DNA from: Ensifer adhaerens
GTDB taxonomy: Bacteria > Pseudomonadota > Alphaproteobacteria > Rhizobiales > Rhizobiaceae
Direction of reading: 5' to 3'
Assembly: GCF_028993555.1 (NCBI RefSeq)
Contig: NZ_CP118611.1
Coordinates: 2,627,501-2,691,500, forward strand
DNA: 64,000 nucleotides
In this document: piece by piece, positions 57,027-64,000 of the stretch
Layout: each line of letters begins with the position of its first letter
Position numbering within the stretch: position 1 is the first letter of the stretch
The notes under the pieces: generated by a model
The model's database searches: none
What the model saw: only the letters and a program-made list of their open reading frames with translations
Told to the model about the DNA's origin: nothing
Made by a program: the position numbers and the translations under genes

Positions 57027-57305
57027 ATGACTGACCGAAATCCCCGACAATTGTTCAACACCTGGCTGGTGCTTGCCGTGGTCGTGATCGCGGGCATGGC
57101 GCTGATGGCGATCGTCGGGCCGACGGCCCCAGTCATCGCCGTCTTGCTTGGACTCGCCGTCCTCAAATGCCGGTTCGTCGCGCTCGATTTCATGGGGCTC
57201 AGGCAGGCACCGTCGGCCCTTCGTATTGGCCTTCTGATCTGGCCTGTGGCGCTCCTCATGCTTGCCGCCGCGAAGCTGGTGCTGAGCACCGCTCTCTTCA
57301 TCTGA
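57027..57305 (+). CDS. norF: NorF accessory membrane protein
   Basis: A 92-residue membrane protein with three predicted helices. CRFVALDFMGLRQAP matches the prokaryotic cytochrome c oxidase subunit IV-like fold seen in NorF. It begins 5 bases after the norE stop. A new NnrR box follows it, before norC. Confidence 0.88.
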   Translation: MTDRNPRQLFNTWLVLAVVVIAGMALMAIVGPTAPVIAVLLGLAVLKCRFVALDFMGLRQAPSALRIGLLIWPVALLMLAAAKLVLSTALFI

Positions 57306-57323
57306 GGTCACCCGCCGACTTGT

Positions 57324-57337
57324 TTGCCGAAACGCAA
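57324..57337. promoter_or_regulatory. NnrR/FNR box upstream of norC
   Basis: TTGCCGAAACGCAA (TTG-N8-CAA), 138 bases before the norC ATG, implying that norCBQD has its own promoter. Confidence 0.78.
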
Positions 57338-57474
57338 AGAAGCCGCCGCCGATTTCCCTAGACATGGGTTCGCCCCGATTGTTGCCGGCGTCGCAAGTTC
57401 CGACACCGCACGGGGAGGGGATCAGATCAGCGGCCGCGTTCTCAGCGGCCAACTGAAATCGAAAGGACCACGTG

Positions 57475-57927
57475 ATGGCAGAACGCCTCACCAAAACCGG
57501 GGCCCGTAACGTCTTTTACGGCGGGTCCTTCTTTTTCTTCGCAATCTTCGTCGGGCTCACGGCCCACAGCCATTACTACATGCGGACGACCTCGACGGAC
57601 GAGACGACGCTGACCGATGCGGTCGCGCGCGGCAAACACGTCTGGGAAAAGAACTCCTGTATCAACTGCCACACGCTGCTCGGCGAGGGCGCCTATTTCG
57701 CGCCCGAGCTCGGCAATGTCTGGAAGCGCTTCGGCGGCGAGGCCGACCCGGATGGCGCGCGCGAAACGCTGAAAGCCTGGATGGCCGCCCAGCCGACCGG
57801 CATCGAGGGACGGCGGCAGATGCCGCAGTTCAACCTCTCCGAACAGGAACTGAACGACCTCGCCGACTTCCTCGAATGGACGAGCCGCATCAAGACCCAG
57901 AACTGGCCGCCGAACGAGGCGGGCTAA
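57475..57927 (+). CDS. norC: Nitric oxide reductase, cytochrome c subunit
   Basis: A 150-residue subunit. An N-terminal membrane anchor (about 15-33) holds a periplasmic mono-haem cytochrome c domain with C62, C65 and H66 in SCINCHTLLGEG and the axial Met in GRRQMPQF. It passes electrons from periplasmic donors to NorB for reduction of NO to N2O. Confidence 0.95.
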   Translation: MAERLTKTGARNVFYGGSFFFFAIFVGLTAHSHYYMRTTSTDETTLTDAVARGKHVWEKNSCINCHTLLGEGAYFAPELGNVWKRFGGEADPDGARETLKAWMAAQPTGIEGRRQMPQFNLSEQELNDLADFLEWTSRIKTQNWPPNEAG

Positions 57928-57951
57928 GCGAACCGATTGGAGTGTGACACC

Positions 57952-59298
57952 ATGAAATACCAAACCCAGAAGGTCGCGATGCTCTACTTCTATGGAGCGC
58001 TCGGCCTGTTCCTCGCCCAGGTGCTGTTCGGCGTCCTTGCCGGCACCATCTATGTCTTGCCCAATACGCTCTCCGAGCTCCTGCCCTTCAATATCGTGCG
58101 CATGGTCCACACCAACGCGCTGATCGTCTGGCTGCTCATGGGCTTCATGGGCGCAACCTATTATCTGCTGCCGGAAGAAGCGGAAACCGAGCTCTACAGC
58201 ACGAAGATCGCTATTGCGCAGTTCTGGATCTTCCTGATCGCCGCGGCCGTCGCCGTCGTCGGCTACCTCCTGCACATTCATGAGGGGCGCGAGTTCCTCG
58301 AGCAGCCCTTCGCGATCAAGGTCGGTATCGTCATCGTCGCGCTGATGTTCCTCTACAACATCACGCTCACGGTGCTGAAAGGCCGCAAGACCACCGTCAC
58401 CAACATCCTGATCTTCGGGCTCTGGGGTGTGGCGATCTTCTTCCTCTTCGCCTTCTACAACCCGATCAACCTGGCGCTCGACAAGATGTACTGGTGGTAT
58501 GTCGTCCACCTCTGGGTCGAGGGCGTCTGGGAACTGATCATGGCATCGGTGCTCGCCTTCCTGATGATCAAGCTCAACGGCATCGACCGCGAAGTCGTCG
58601 AGAAGTGGCTCTACGTCATCGTCGGCCTGGCGCTCTTCTCTGGCATTCTCGGCACCGGCCACCACTACTACTGGATCGGTGCGCCGGGCTACTGGCAGTG
58701 GATCGGCTCGCTGTTTTCGACACTCGAAGTGGCACCCTTCTTCACCATGGTGGTCTTCACCTTCGTGATGACCTGGAAGGCCGGGCGCAAGCATCCGAAC
58801 CGCGCAGCGCTCCTCTGGTCGATCGGCTGCTCGGTGATGGCCTTCTTCGGTGCCGGCGTCTGGGGCTTCCTGCACACGCTGTCCTCGGTAAACTACTACA
58901 CCCACGGCACTCAGGTGACCGCGGCCCACGGACACCTCGCCTTCTTCGGCGCCTATGTGATGCTGAATCTCGCGGTCATGGCCTATGCCATCCCGGAAAT
59001 CCGCGGCCGCGCGCCTTATAACCAATGGCTGTCGATGGTGAGCTTCTGGATCATGTGCACCGCCATGTCGGTCATGACCTTCGCGCTGACCTTCGCAGGT
59101 GTCCTCCAGGCGCATCTGCAGCGCGTGCTCGGCGAAAGCTACATGGACGTCCAGGACCAGCTCGCGCTGTTCTACTGGATCCGCCTGGGCTCCGGTGCCG
59201 TTGTCCTGATCTCGGCGCTGATGTTCATCTGGGCGGTTCTCGTCCCCGGCCGCGAGCGCAGCGCGAAGCTCGCCGGCGTCGTCCAGCCTGCCGAATGA
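57952..59298 (+). CDS. norB: Nitric oxide reductase, catalytic subunit
   Basis: A 448-residue haem-copper-oxidase superfamily subunit with about 12 helices. Visible His ligands include HTNALIVWLLMG, LWVEGVWE (with the catalytic Glu), GTGHHYYWIG (two His for the non-haem iron) and HGHLAFFGAYV. Together with NorC it forms the cNOR complex. The ATG at 57952 has GGAGTG upstream. Confidence 0.96.
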   Translation: MKYQTQKVAMLYFYGALGLFLAQVLFGVLAGTIYVLPNTLSELLPFNIVRMVHTNALIVWLLMGFMGATYYLLPEEAETELYSTKIAIAQFWIFLIAAAVAVVGYLLHIHEGREFLEQPFAIKVGIVIVALMFLYNITLTVLKGRKTTVTNILIFGLWGVAIFFLFAFYNPINLALDKMYWWYVVHLWVEGVWELIMASVLAFLMIKLNGIDREVVEKWLYVIVGLALFSGILGTGHHYYWIGAPGYWQWIGSLFSTLEVAPFFTMVVFTFVMTWKAGRKHPNRAALLWSIGCSVMAFFGAGVWGFLHTLSSVNYYTHGTQVTAAHGHLAFFGAYVMLNLAVMAYAIPEIRGRAPYNQWLSMVSFWIMCTAMSVMTFALTFAGVLQAHLQRVLGESYMDVQDQLALFYWIRLGSGAVVLISALMFIWAVLVPGRERSAKLAGVVQPAE

Positions 59299-59361
59299 CC
59301 GATCAGCCGGCGCGGCATGCCGCGCCGGCACCCCAGCGAAATCCCAGCATGGAGACTTGCC

Positions 59362-60174
59362 ATGAGCCCTGTCCAAACTGCCGTCAGCCGCGCGGCGCTC
59401 GATATCCCCGCCTACAGTCCCTCCGGCAACGAATGTGCGCTGTTCGAGAGCGCCTGGGTGCGGCAGTTGCCGCTCCTCCTCAAAGGACCGACCGGTTGCG
59501 GCAAGACCCGTTTCGTCAGCCACATGGCGGCGAAGCTCGGTCTGCCGCTTTCGACCGTTTCGTGCCATGACGATCTTGCCGCCGCCGACCTCACCGGACG
59601 CTATCTGTTGAAGGGCGGCGACACCGTCTGGGTCGACGGCCCGCTCACCCGCGCCGTGCGCAATGGCGGCGTCTGCTATCTCGACGAGATCGTCGAGGCC
59701 CGCAAGGACGTCGCCGTCGTCCTGCACCCGCTGACCGACGATCGACGCATGCTGCCGCTCGAACGCACCGGCGAACTGCTCGAGGCACCCTCGAGTTTCA
59801 TGCTGATCGTTTCCTACAATCCCGGCTACCAGAACCTTTTGAAGAGCCTGAAGCCCAGCACCCGGCAGCGCTTCGTGGCGATCGAGTTCGATTTCCTGCC
59901 GCGCAATGAGGAAATCGCCGTCGTTTCCCAGGAAAGCGGACTGCTCGAGAGCCAGGTGGCGCCGCTCGTCAACCTCGCGCAGCGGCTGCGCGCGCTGAAG
60001 GGGCATGACCTGGAAGAAGGCGTGTCGACCCGACTTCTGGTCTATTGTGCCTCCCTCATCGATGCCGGCATGCCGGTCAAGGACGCGGTGCGGGCCGCGA
60101 TGATCGAGCCATTGACCGACGAGCCGGACGTGCGCGCGGCACTTCTCGAAGTTGCCGGTTCGCTGATCGCCTGA
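59362..60174 (+). CDS. norQ: NorQ, MoxR-type AAA+ ATPase
   Basis: A 270-residue AAA+ protein. The P-loop GPTGCGKT is at residues 42-49; DLTGRYLL, the Walker B region VCYLDEIVEA and PSSFMLIVSYNPGYQ follow. With NorD it inserts the non-haem iron into NorB. Confidence 0.94.
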   Translation: MSPVQTAVSRAALDIPAYSPSGNECALFESAWVRQLPLLLKGPTGCGKTRFVSHMAAKLGLPLSTVSCHDDLAAADLTGRYLLKGGDTVWVDGPLTRAVRNGGVCYLDEIVEARKDVAVVLHPLTDDRRMLPLERTGELLEAPSSFMLIVSYNPGYQNLLKSLKPSTRQRFVAIEFDFLPRNEEIAVVSQESGLLESQVAPLVNLAQRLRALKGHDLEEGVSTRLLVYCASLIDAGMPVKDAVRAAMIEPLTDEPDVRAALLEVAGSLIA

Positions 60175-60182
60175 GGTGAACC

Positions 60183-62084
60183 ATGCTTGATTTCCTCGAG
60201 CTCGAAGAAACCGTCGGGCGGGCCTGGCACCGCTTTGTCGGCAACACCAGGACCTGGCAACGTTACCCGGAACAGGCGGTGAAGCTCACCGACATGATGC
60301 CGGTGCTCGGCGTCTCCTTTCGTGGACATGGGGGCGAGGCTGCGGTGCAGATCGTGCCGGCCCGCGGGCGCACGTCGACCCATCGCTTGCGGTGGCGGCA
60401 ACGCATGGGGCTCGGCGAAGAGAAACTCGTCCAGCCGGCGCGCGACCACGCATCGCTGATGCTGCCGGGCGAGATCGATATCTTTCCGACGAAGGACCTG
60501 AACCGGGATCTCTATCACTGGCTCGTCGCCTATATGGCGACGATGCCTGTCGACCCCATCGACGAAACTGATCCGCTCCGCCGTGACCTGGCGCTGGTAT
60601 CGCGCGCCCAGGAAACGGTGGAAGAAGTCTTCCAGCGGTTCCCCGGTCTCCGGCAGCGCTATCGGCGTCTGGCCGAGGCGACCCTTGCCGAGCGGCAGAG
60701 GGCTGGGCTGCCGTCGATCGAGCAGCATCTCGAAAACCGCATCCTGCGCCTGTTGCGCAAGGCCACGGGCCAGGCGGATGCGACGCTGCCGGTGATCTTT
60801 CCTCATCGCGCGCCACCCGGTTATCTGCCGATGCTGCCGATGCCGCTTTGGCCGGACACGCTCTTGCGCACCGAAACCACGACCACGCGCGACGAGGATG
60901 TCGCCGCGGTGCCGGGCACGCAGAGTGCGGGTGCCGAGGTCGAACGTCACGTGGCGGTGCGCGAAAATCCGGAGAACCGCAAGGGCGAACGCAGTCCCTT
61001 CATTCTCAATCGGTTCGAGAAGATCCTCGCCATGGCCGAGATGATCAATGTCGACCGCCCCGGCGACGACAGCGACGACCACGATAGCAAGGCTGCCGAG
61101 GAACTGGACGACATGACGCTCGGCGAGCGCAAGGGACGTCCCTCGGCACGCTTCCGCTTTGACCTCGACCTGCCGCCGGAAGCCGTCGACCCGACGCCGT
61201 TGACGGCCGAGCTCACCTATCCCGAATGGAACTACCGGACCGGACAATATCTCAAGGACCATTGCCGGGTGCTGGCGATGCCTGCTTCCGCCCAGGAAGA
61301 GCGGACCGAACTCACGGATGAGAGCAAGAGCCTGATCCGCCGGGTGCGGCGTCAGTTCGAAGTGCTGCGCCCGCGCCACGAGATGCTGCGCGCGCAGCTC
61401 GACGGCGCCGATCTTGACCTCGACGCGGTCGTGCGTGCCCGCACCGATCTCGCCGCCGGCGGCCAGGGCAGCGACCGCATTCATCTGATGAGCCGGCCGC
61501 AGGTCCATGATCTGGCGGTGACGATCCTCGTCGACGTTTCTTTGTCGACCGATTCCTGGTCCGACAATCGGCGCGTGCTAGATGTGGAAAAAGAGGCCTT
61601 GCTCATCCTTGCACACGGGCTTTCTGCCTGCGGCGACAACCACTCGATCCTGACCTTCACCTCACGGCGCCGCGACTGGGTGCGGGTGGAAACGGTGAAG
61701 GCCTTCAACGAGGCGATGGGACCGCTGGTCGAGGCGCGCATCGCGGCGCTGAAGCCCGGCTATTACACCCGTATCGGCGCCGCGATCCGGCACGCCTCGG
61801 CCGAGCTTCGCCGGCAACCGAACCGCAAGAAGCTCCTGCTGGTCCTGACCGACGGCAAGCCCAACGATATCGACCACTACGAGGGACGCTTCGCGCTCGA
61901 AGACAGCCGCCGCGCGGTCACCGAGGCACGGCGTAGCGGCATCAACACCTTTGCCGTCACCGTCGACCGCGAAGCGAAGTCCTATGTCCCCGCCATGTTC
62001 GGCCAGAACGGCTATGCCGTTGTCGGCAACATCTCGCGATTGCCCGCAGCGCTGCCGTCGATCTACCGCAATCTGGTGGGGTGA
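60183..62084 (+). CDS. norD: NorD, von Willebrand A domain protein
   Basis: A 633-residue protein. A long N-terminal helical/acidic region includes the Asp/Glu-rich stretch near 299-312. A C-terminal VWA domain carries MIDAS residues D451, S453 and S455 (DVSLS). It pairs with NorQ as an activating chaperone for nitric oxide reductase. The gene begins 8 bases after norQ and is followed by a strong terminator. Confidence 0.94.
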   Translation: MLDFLELEETVGRAWHRFVGNTRTWQRYPEQAVKLTDMMPVLGVSFRGHGGEAAVQIVPARGRTSTHRLRWRQRMGLGEEKLVQPARDHASLMLPGEIDIFPTKDLNRDLYHWLVAYMATMPVDPIDETDPLRRDLALVSRAQETVEEVFQRFPGLRQRYRRLAEATLAERQRAGLPSIEQHLENRILRLLRKATGQADATLPVIFPHRAPPGYLPMLPMPLWPDTLLRTETTTTRDEDVAAVPGTQSAGAEVERHVAVRENPENRKGERSPFILNRFEKILAMAEMINVDRPGDDSDDHDSKAAEELDDMTLGERKGRPSARFRFDLDLPPEAVDPTPLTAELTYPEWNYRTGQYLKDHCRVLAMPASAQEERTELTDESKSLIRRVRRQFEVLRPRHEMLRAQLDGADLDLDAVVRARTDLAAGGQGSDRIHLMSRPQVHDLAVTILVDVSLSTDSWSDNRRVLDVEKEALLILAHGLSACGDNHSILTFTSRRRDWVRVETVKAFNEAMGPLVEARIAALKPGYYTRIGAAIRHASAELRRQPNRKKLLLVLTDGKPNDIDHYEGRFALEDSRRAVTEARRSGINTFAVTVDREAKSYVPAMFGQNGYAVVGNISRLPAALPSIYRNLVG

Positions 62085-62111
62085 GGCGGCAGACCACACA
62101 GGAGAAGGACG

Positions 62112-62138
62112 AAAGGCCCGGCAATCGCCGGGCCTTTT
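62112..62138 (+). terminator. Terminator of the nor operon
   Basis: A perfect GC-rich stem, AAAGGCCCGGC with GCCGGGCCTTT, around AATC and ending in TTTT, 28 bases after the norD stop. Confidence 0.92.
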
Positions 62139-62244
62139 GGCTACCGGATAGAGATGCGGGCGTTTACCCACTTCCGGCCGTTTGGATGGAGAATGTGCAA
62201 GGAACGCGTTCGCGCCGCGTCCTTTGCGAAGGGGGACTGCATCG

Positions 62245-62273
62245 TCGTGCTCGTATCTCGTCCGAGCACGACT
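62245..62273. other. Hairpin between nor and hemN
   Basis: Ten-base perfect arms GTCGTGCTCG (62245-62254) and CGAGCACGAC (62264-62273) with a nine-base loop. No T run follows on either strand. A short frame across it (62154-62342) lacks any recognisable feature. Confidence 0.55.
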
Positions 62274-62310
62274 GAGTGGAAGCGGTGGGTCGATTCTCGA
62301 CGCACCTGCA

Positions 62311-62330
62311 GGCTCCGCAGTGGCGGAGCC
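62311..62330 (-). other. Hairpin downstream of hemN
   Basis: GGCTCCGC with GCGGAGCC around AGTG, 18 bases beyond the hemN stop. It lacks a T run, so it is at most a weak terminator or RNA-stabilising end. Confidence 0.5.
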
Positions 62331-62347
62331 TTCTGGGCGTAGGAGCC

Positions 62348-63700
62348 TTACGCCGCCTTGCTGTGCACCCTCTGGGACTCGTCGATATAGGCGTCGAAGG
62401 CAGCCGCCACCGCGCGGATGACAAAGCGGTGCTCGGGCCGAACGGTGATGACGCCATCGGCAATATCGATCACCCCGTCTTGCCGCAGTTCGGCCAATTT
62501 GCCGTTGCCTTCGACGAGCGTCCGCCAGACCCGGCCATGCGCCGCGGCGATCGCGGAAATATCGGCACTGAAATCGCACATCAGTCGCTCGATGATCGCA
62601 GCGCGTTGCCGGTCCTCGTCGGTCAGCCGGTAGCCCTTGGTGGTTGCGAGCCGGCCCGACGCGATGCGGCTGGCATAGACACCGGGCGGCACCTCGTTCT
62701 GAACATAACCGTCACGCGAGCGGCCGATCGCCGAGGCGCCGAAGCCGATGAGCGTCTCGCAATTGTCTGTCGTGTAGCCCTGGAAGTTGCGACGGAGCCG
62801 CCCGGTCGCCTGGGCGGTGACGAGATCGTCGTCAGGCAAGGCGAAATGGTCGAGGCCAATCTGCCGGTAGCCGGCCTTGATCAGCGCCTCGCTGATCGCC
62901 AACGCCTGTTCGGCGCGGGCTGCGCTGTCCGGCAGAGCCGCCTCATCGATCATGCGCTGGTGCTTCTTGAAGCTTGGCACATGGGCGTAACCGAAGACGG
63001 CGAACCGTTCCGGGCGCATGGCGACGGCCGCTTCGACCGTGTCGACGCAGGAGCGTACCGTCTGGTGCGGCAGGCCGTAGATCAAGTCGAAATTGATCCC
63101 GCTGACACCGGCGCCGCGCAGATGGCTGACGGCTTCGGCCGTCTGCTTCTCGCTCTGTATGCGATTGATCGCCTTCTGCACGACGGGGTCGAAGCTTTGC
63201 ACGCCGAGGCTGGCGCGCTTCACGCCGCCTGCGCCGAGCGCTTCGGCCATGGCGAGTGTCAGCCGGCGCGGATCGATCTCGACGGCGACGTTGGCCGACG
63301 GCGACAGCGCGAAGCGCTCGCGCATCAGCGTCATCAGAGCCAGGAACTCGCGCGGCTCGATGATCGTCGGGGTGCCGCCTCCGAAGTGTATTTCCGCGAC
63401 CGACAGCGGCCGACCGACGGTATCGGAGACCATGCGGATCTCATCGCGCAACACATCAAGATAGTCGAGGATCGGATCGTCCTTCTTGGTGATCGTCGTG
63501 TGGCAGCCGCAGTACCAGCACATCGACCGACAGAAGGGGATGTGCAGATAGAGCGACACATCCTCGCCCCTGGGGATCGCCTTCAGCCAGTCGCCGTAAG
63601 TGCGTTCGTCAACCGTTGCGGCAAAGCGCGGTGCGGTCGGGTAACTCGTGTAGCGCGGCAGGCGCATTTCACCGTATTTCAGGAGCGCGGAAGCTAACAT
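62348..63700 (-). CDS. hemN: Oxygen-independent coproporphyrinogen III oxidase
   Basis: A 450-residue radical SAM enzyme decarboxylating coproporphyrinogen III without O2. C57, C61 and C64 in FCRSMCWYCGC bind the 4Fe-4S cluster. YTSYPTAPRF near the N-terminus, HFGGGTPTI and GLPHQTV are family motifs; the full length with its C-terminal domain favours true HemN over HemW. FNR-type boxes lie upstream. It supplies haem for NorB/NorC under low oxygen. Confidence 0.93.
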   Translation of the reverse strand: MLASALLKYGEMRLPRYTSYPTAPRFAATVDERTYGDWLKAIPRGEDVSLYLHIPFCRSMCWYCGCHTTITKKDDPILDYLDVLRDEIRMVSDTVGRPLSVAEIHFGGGTPTIIEPREFLALMTLMRERFALSPSANVAVEIDPRRLTLAMAEALGAGGVKRASLGVQSFDPVVQKAINRIQSEKQTAEAVSHLRGAGVSGINFDLIYGLPHQTVRSCVDTVEAAVAMRPERFAVFGYAHVPSFKKHQRMIDEAALPDSAARAEQALAISEALIKAGYRQIGLDHFALPDDDLVTAQATGRLRRNFQGYTTDNCETLIGFGASAIGRSRDGYVQNEVPPGVYASRIASGRLATTKGYRLTDEDRQRAAIIERLMCDFSADISAIAAAHGRVWRTLVEGNGKLAELRQDGVIDIADGVITVRPEHRFVIRAVAAAFDAYIDESQRVHSKAA

Positions 63701-63771
63701 TTCGTCCTCATCTGGGTGGCGATGGATGCAGCTTTTCTAGGCCTCGCGGCCCGGCAACTCTTTGCGGAAAG

Positions 63772-63785
63772 TCAAGGACGGGGGT
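63772..63785. promoter_or_regulatory. FNR/NnrR box upstream of hemN
   Basis: TTGCGGAAAGTCAA (TTG-N8-CAA), 72 bases from the hemN ATG on the minus strand. Confidence 0.68.
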
Positions 63786-63809
63786 GGTCTCCGCCAAACC
63801 GGGATTTGT

Positions 63810-63823
63810 TTGCGCTTCGACAA
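63810..63823. promoter_or_regulatory. FNR/NnrR box in the hemN/DUF2249 divergent region
   Basis: TTGCGCTTCGACAA (TTG-N8-CAA), 102 bases from the DUF2249 ATG and 25 bp from the hemN-side box, so each divergent gene may have its own site. Confidence 0.62.
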
Positions 63824-63924
63824 AATGTCGCGGCGCCGCGGTCGCTAGGTTGCGGAAATCCGGGGCGTGTGCGCCGGCGTTTCCCGGACCATCAGCAAAC
63901 GACGGCGCTCAGAAGCGGATGACC

Positions 63925-64000
63925 ATGACCATTGCAGAGACCGACAAGCCCTTCATCGATGTGCGGACTATTCCGCCGGTGGAGCGCCATCCGAAAATCT
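63925..64000 (+). CDS. DUF2249 domain protein, 3' end outside window
   Basis: The first 25 codons are visible: MTIAETDKPFIDVRTIPPVE followed by RHPKI. The DVRxIPPxERHP pattern is the start of the DUF2249 domain, often found in denitrification islands and sometimes fused to hemerythrin or next to hemerythrin genes. The ATG at 63925 fits the AGAAG ribosome site better than the one at 63919. It is divergent from hemN. Confidence 0.7.
   Translation, partial: MTIAETDKPFIDVRTIPPVERHPKI

Noticed and set aside
57442..60006. 854-codon open frame on the minus strand opposite norC-norB-norQ
   Set aside because: It is the antisense shadow of well-recognised nor genes in GC-rich DNA; the translation is low-complexity Asp/Glu/His-rich and has no domain.
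62081..62342. Short plus-strand frames between norD and hemN
   Set aside because: They run through the nor terminator and two hairpins and show no recognisable features.

Overview
The window looks like part of a secondary replicon (chromid or megaplasmid) of a Sinorhizobium/Ensifer species. The hydroxyproline genes (hypS, hypD, hypR), the alpha-galactoside locus agpT-agaL1-agpABCD-agaL2 and a TPP-riboswitch thi operon are all families that, from memory, sit on pSymB of S. meliloti. The complete bioBFDAZ operon and the unlinked nor island argue against S. meliloti itself and suggest a relative such as the E. adhaerens group. The genus is an inference from gene content; the species is not established. 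Base composition is high-GC throughout, except for a few AT-richer promoter regions.

Layout. 1-4.7 kb: end of a hydroxyproline/D-proline catabolic region, interrupted by a divergent NIPSNAP/TetR pair with a doubled palindromic operator. 5.0-5.9 kb: a DUF1127 small protein and an EVE-domain protein. 5.9-16 kb: the alpha-galactoside regulon, with an AraC activator, two GH4 alpha-galactosidases and a dipeptide-type ABC importer. 16-19.8 kb: a two-component system and a divergent patatin-like lipoprotein. 20-26.1 kb: a sugar-type ABC importer whose operon continues into a secreted SUMF1-like protein and a secreted ScyD/ScyE-like protein, followed by two palindromic elements. 26.3-35 kb: a GH25 lipoprotein, a radical-SAM protein translationally coupled to a giant tandem-cyclase/AAA/TPR protein, and a divergent Tat lipoprotein amidohydrolase. 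35-37.9 kb: thiOSGE under a TPP riboswitch, without thiC. 37.9-43.4 kb: BioR boxes and bioBFDAZ. 43.5-49 kb: a LacI regulator, a ribose-type ABC importer and a FucU/RbsD mutarotase.

49-64 kb is an anaerobic-respiration island. It contains ubiTUV (oxygen-independent ubiquinone synthesis), ubiD-ubiX (the decarboxylase and its flavin prenyltransferase), nnrU with a hemerythrin-domain protein, a DUF1326 protein, an unannotated 51-residue membrane protein, norEFCBQD (nitric oxide reductase), hemN and the start of a DUF2249 gene. Six FNR/NnrR-like 14-bp boxes (TTG-N8-CAA) lie in the promoter regions of this island and tie quinone supply, haem supply and NO reduction into one low-oxygen/NO regulon.

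The least explained parts are the tandem-cyclase/radical-SAM/amidohydrolase neighbourhood (27.5-35 kb), the SUMF1/ScyD extension of the ABC operon, and the small membrane protein divergent from norE. No rRNA, tRNA, CRISPR array, transposase or integrase was seen.
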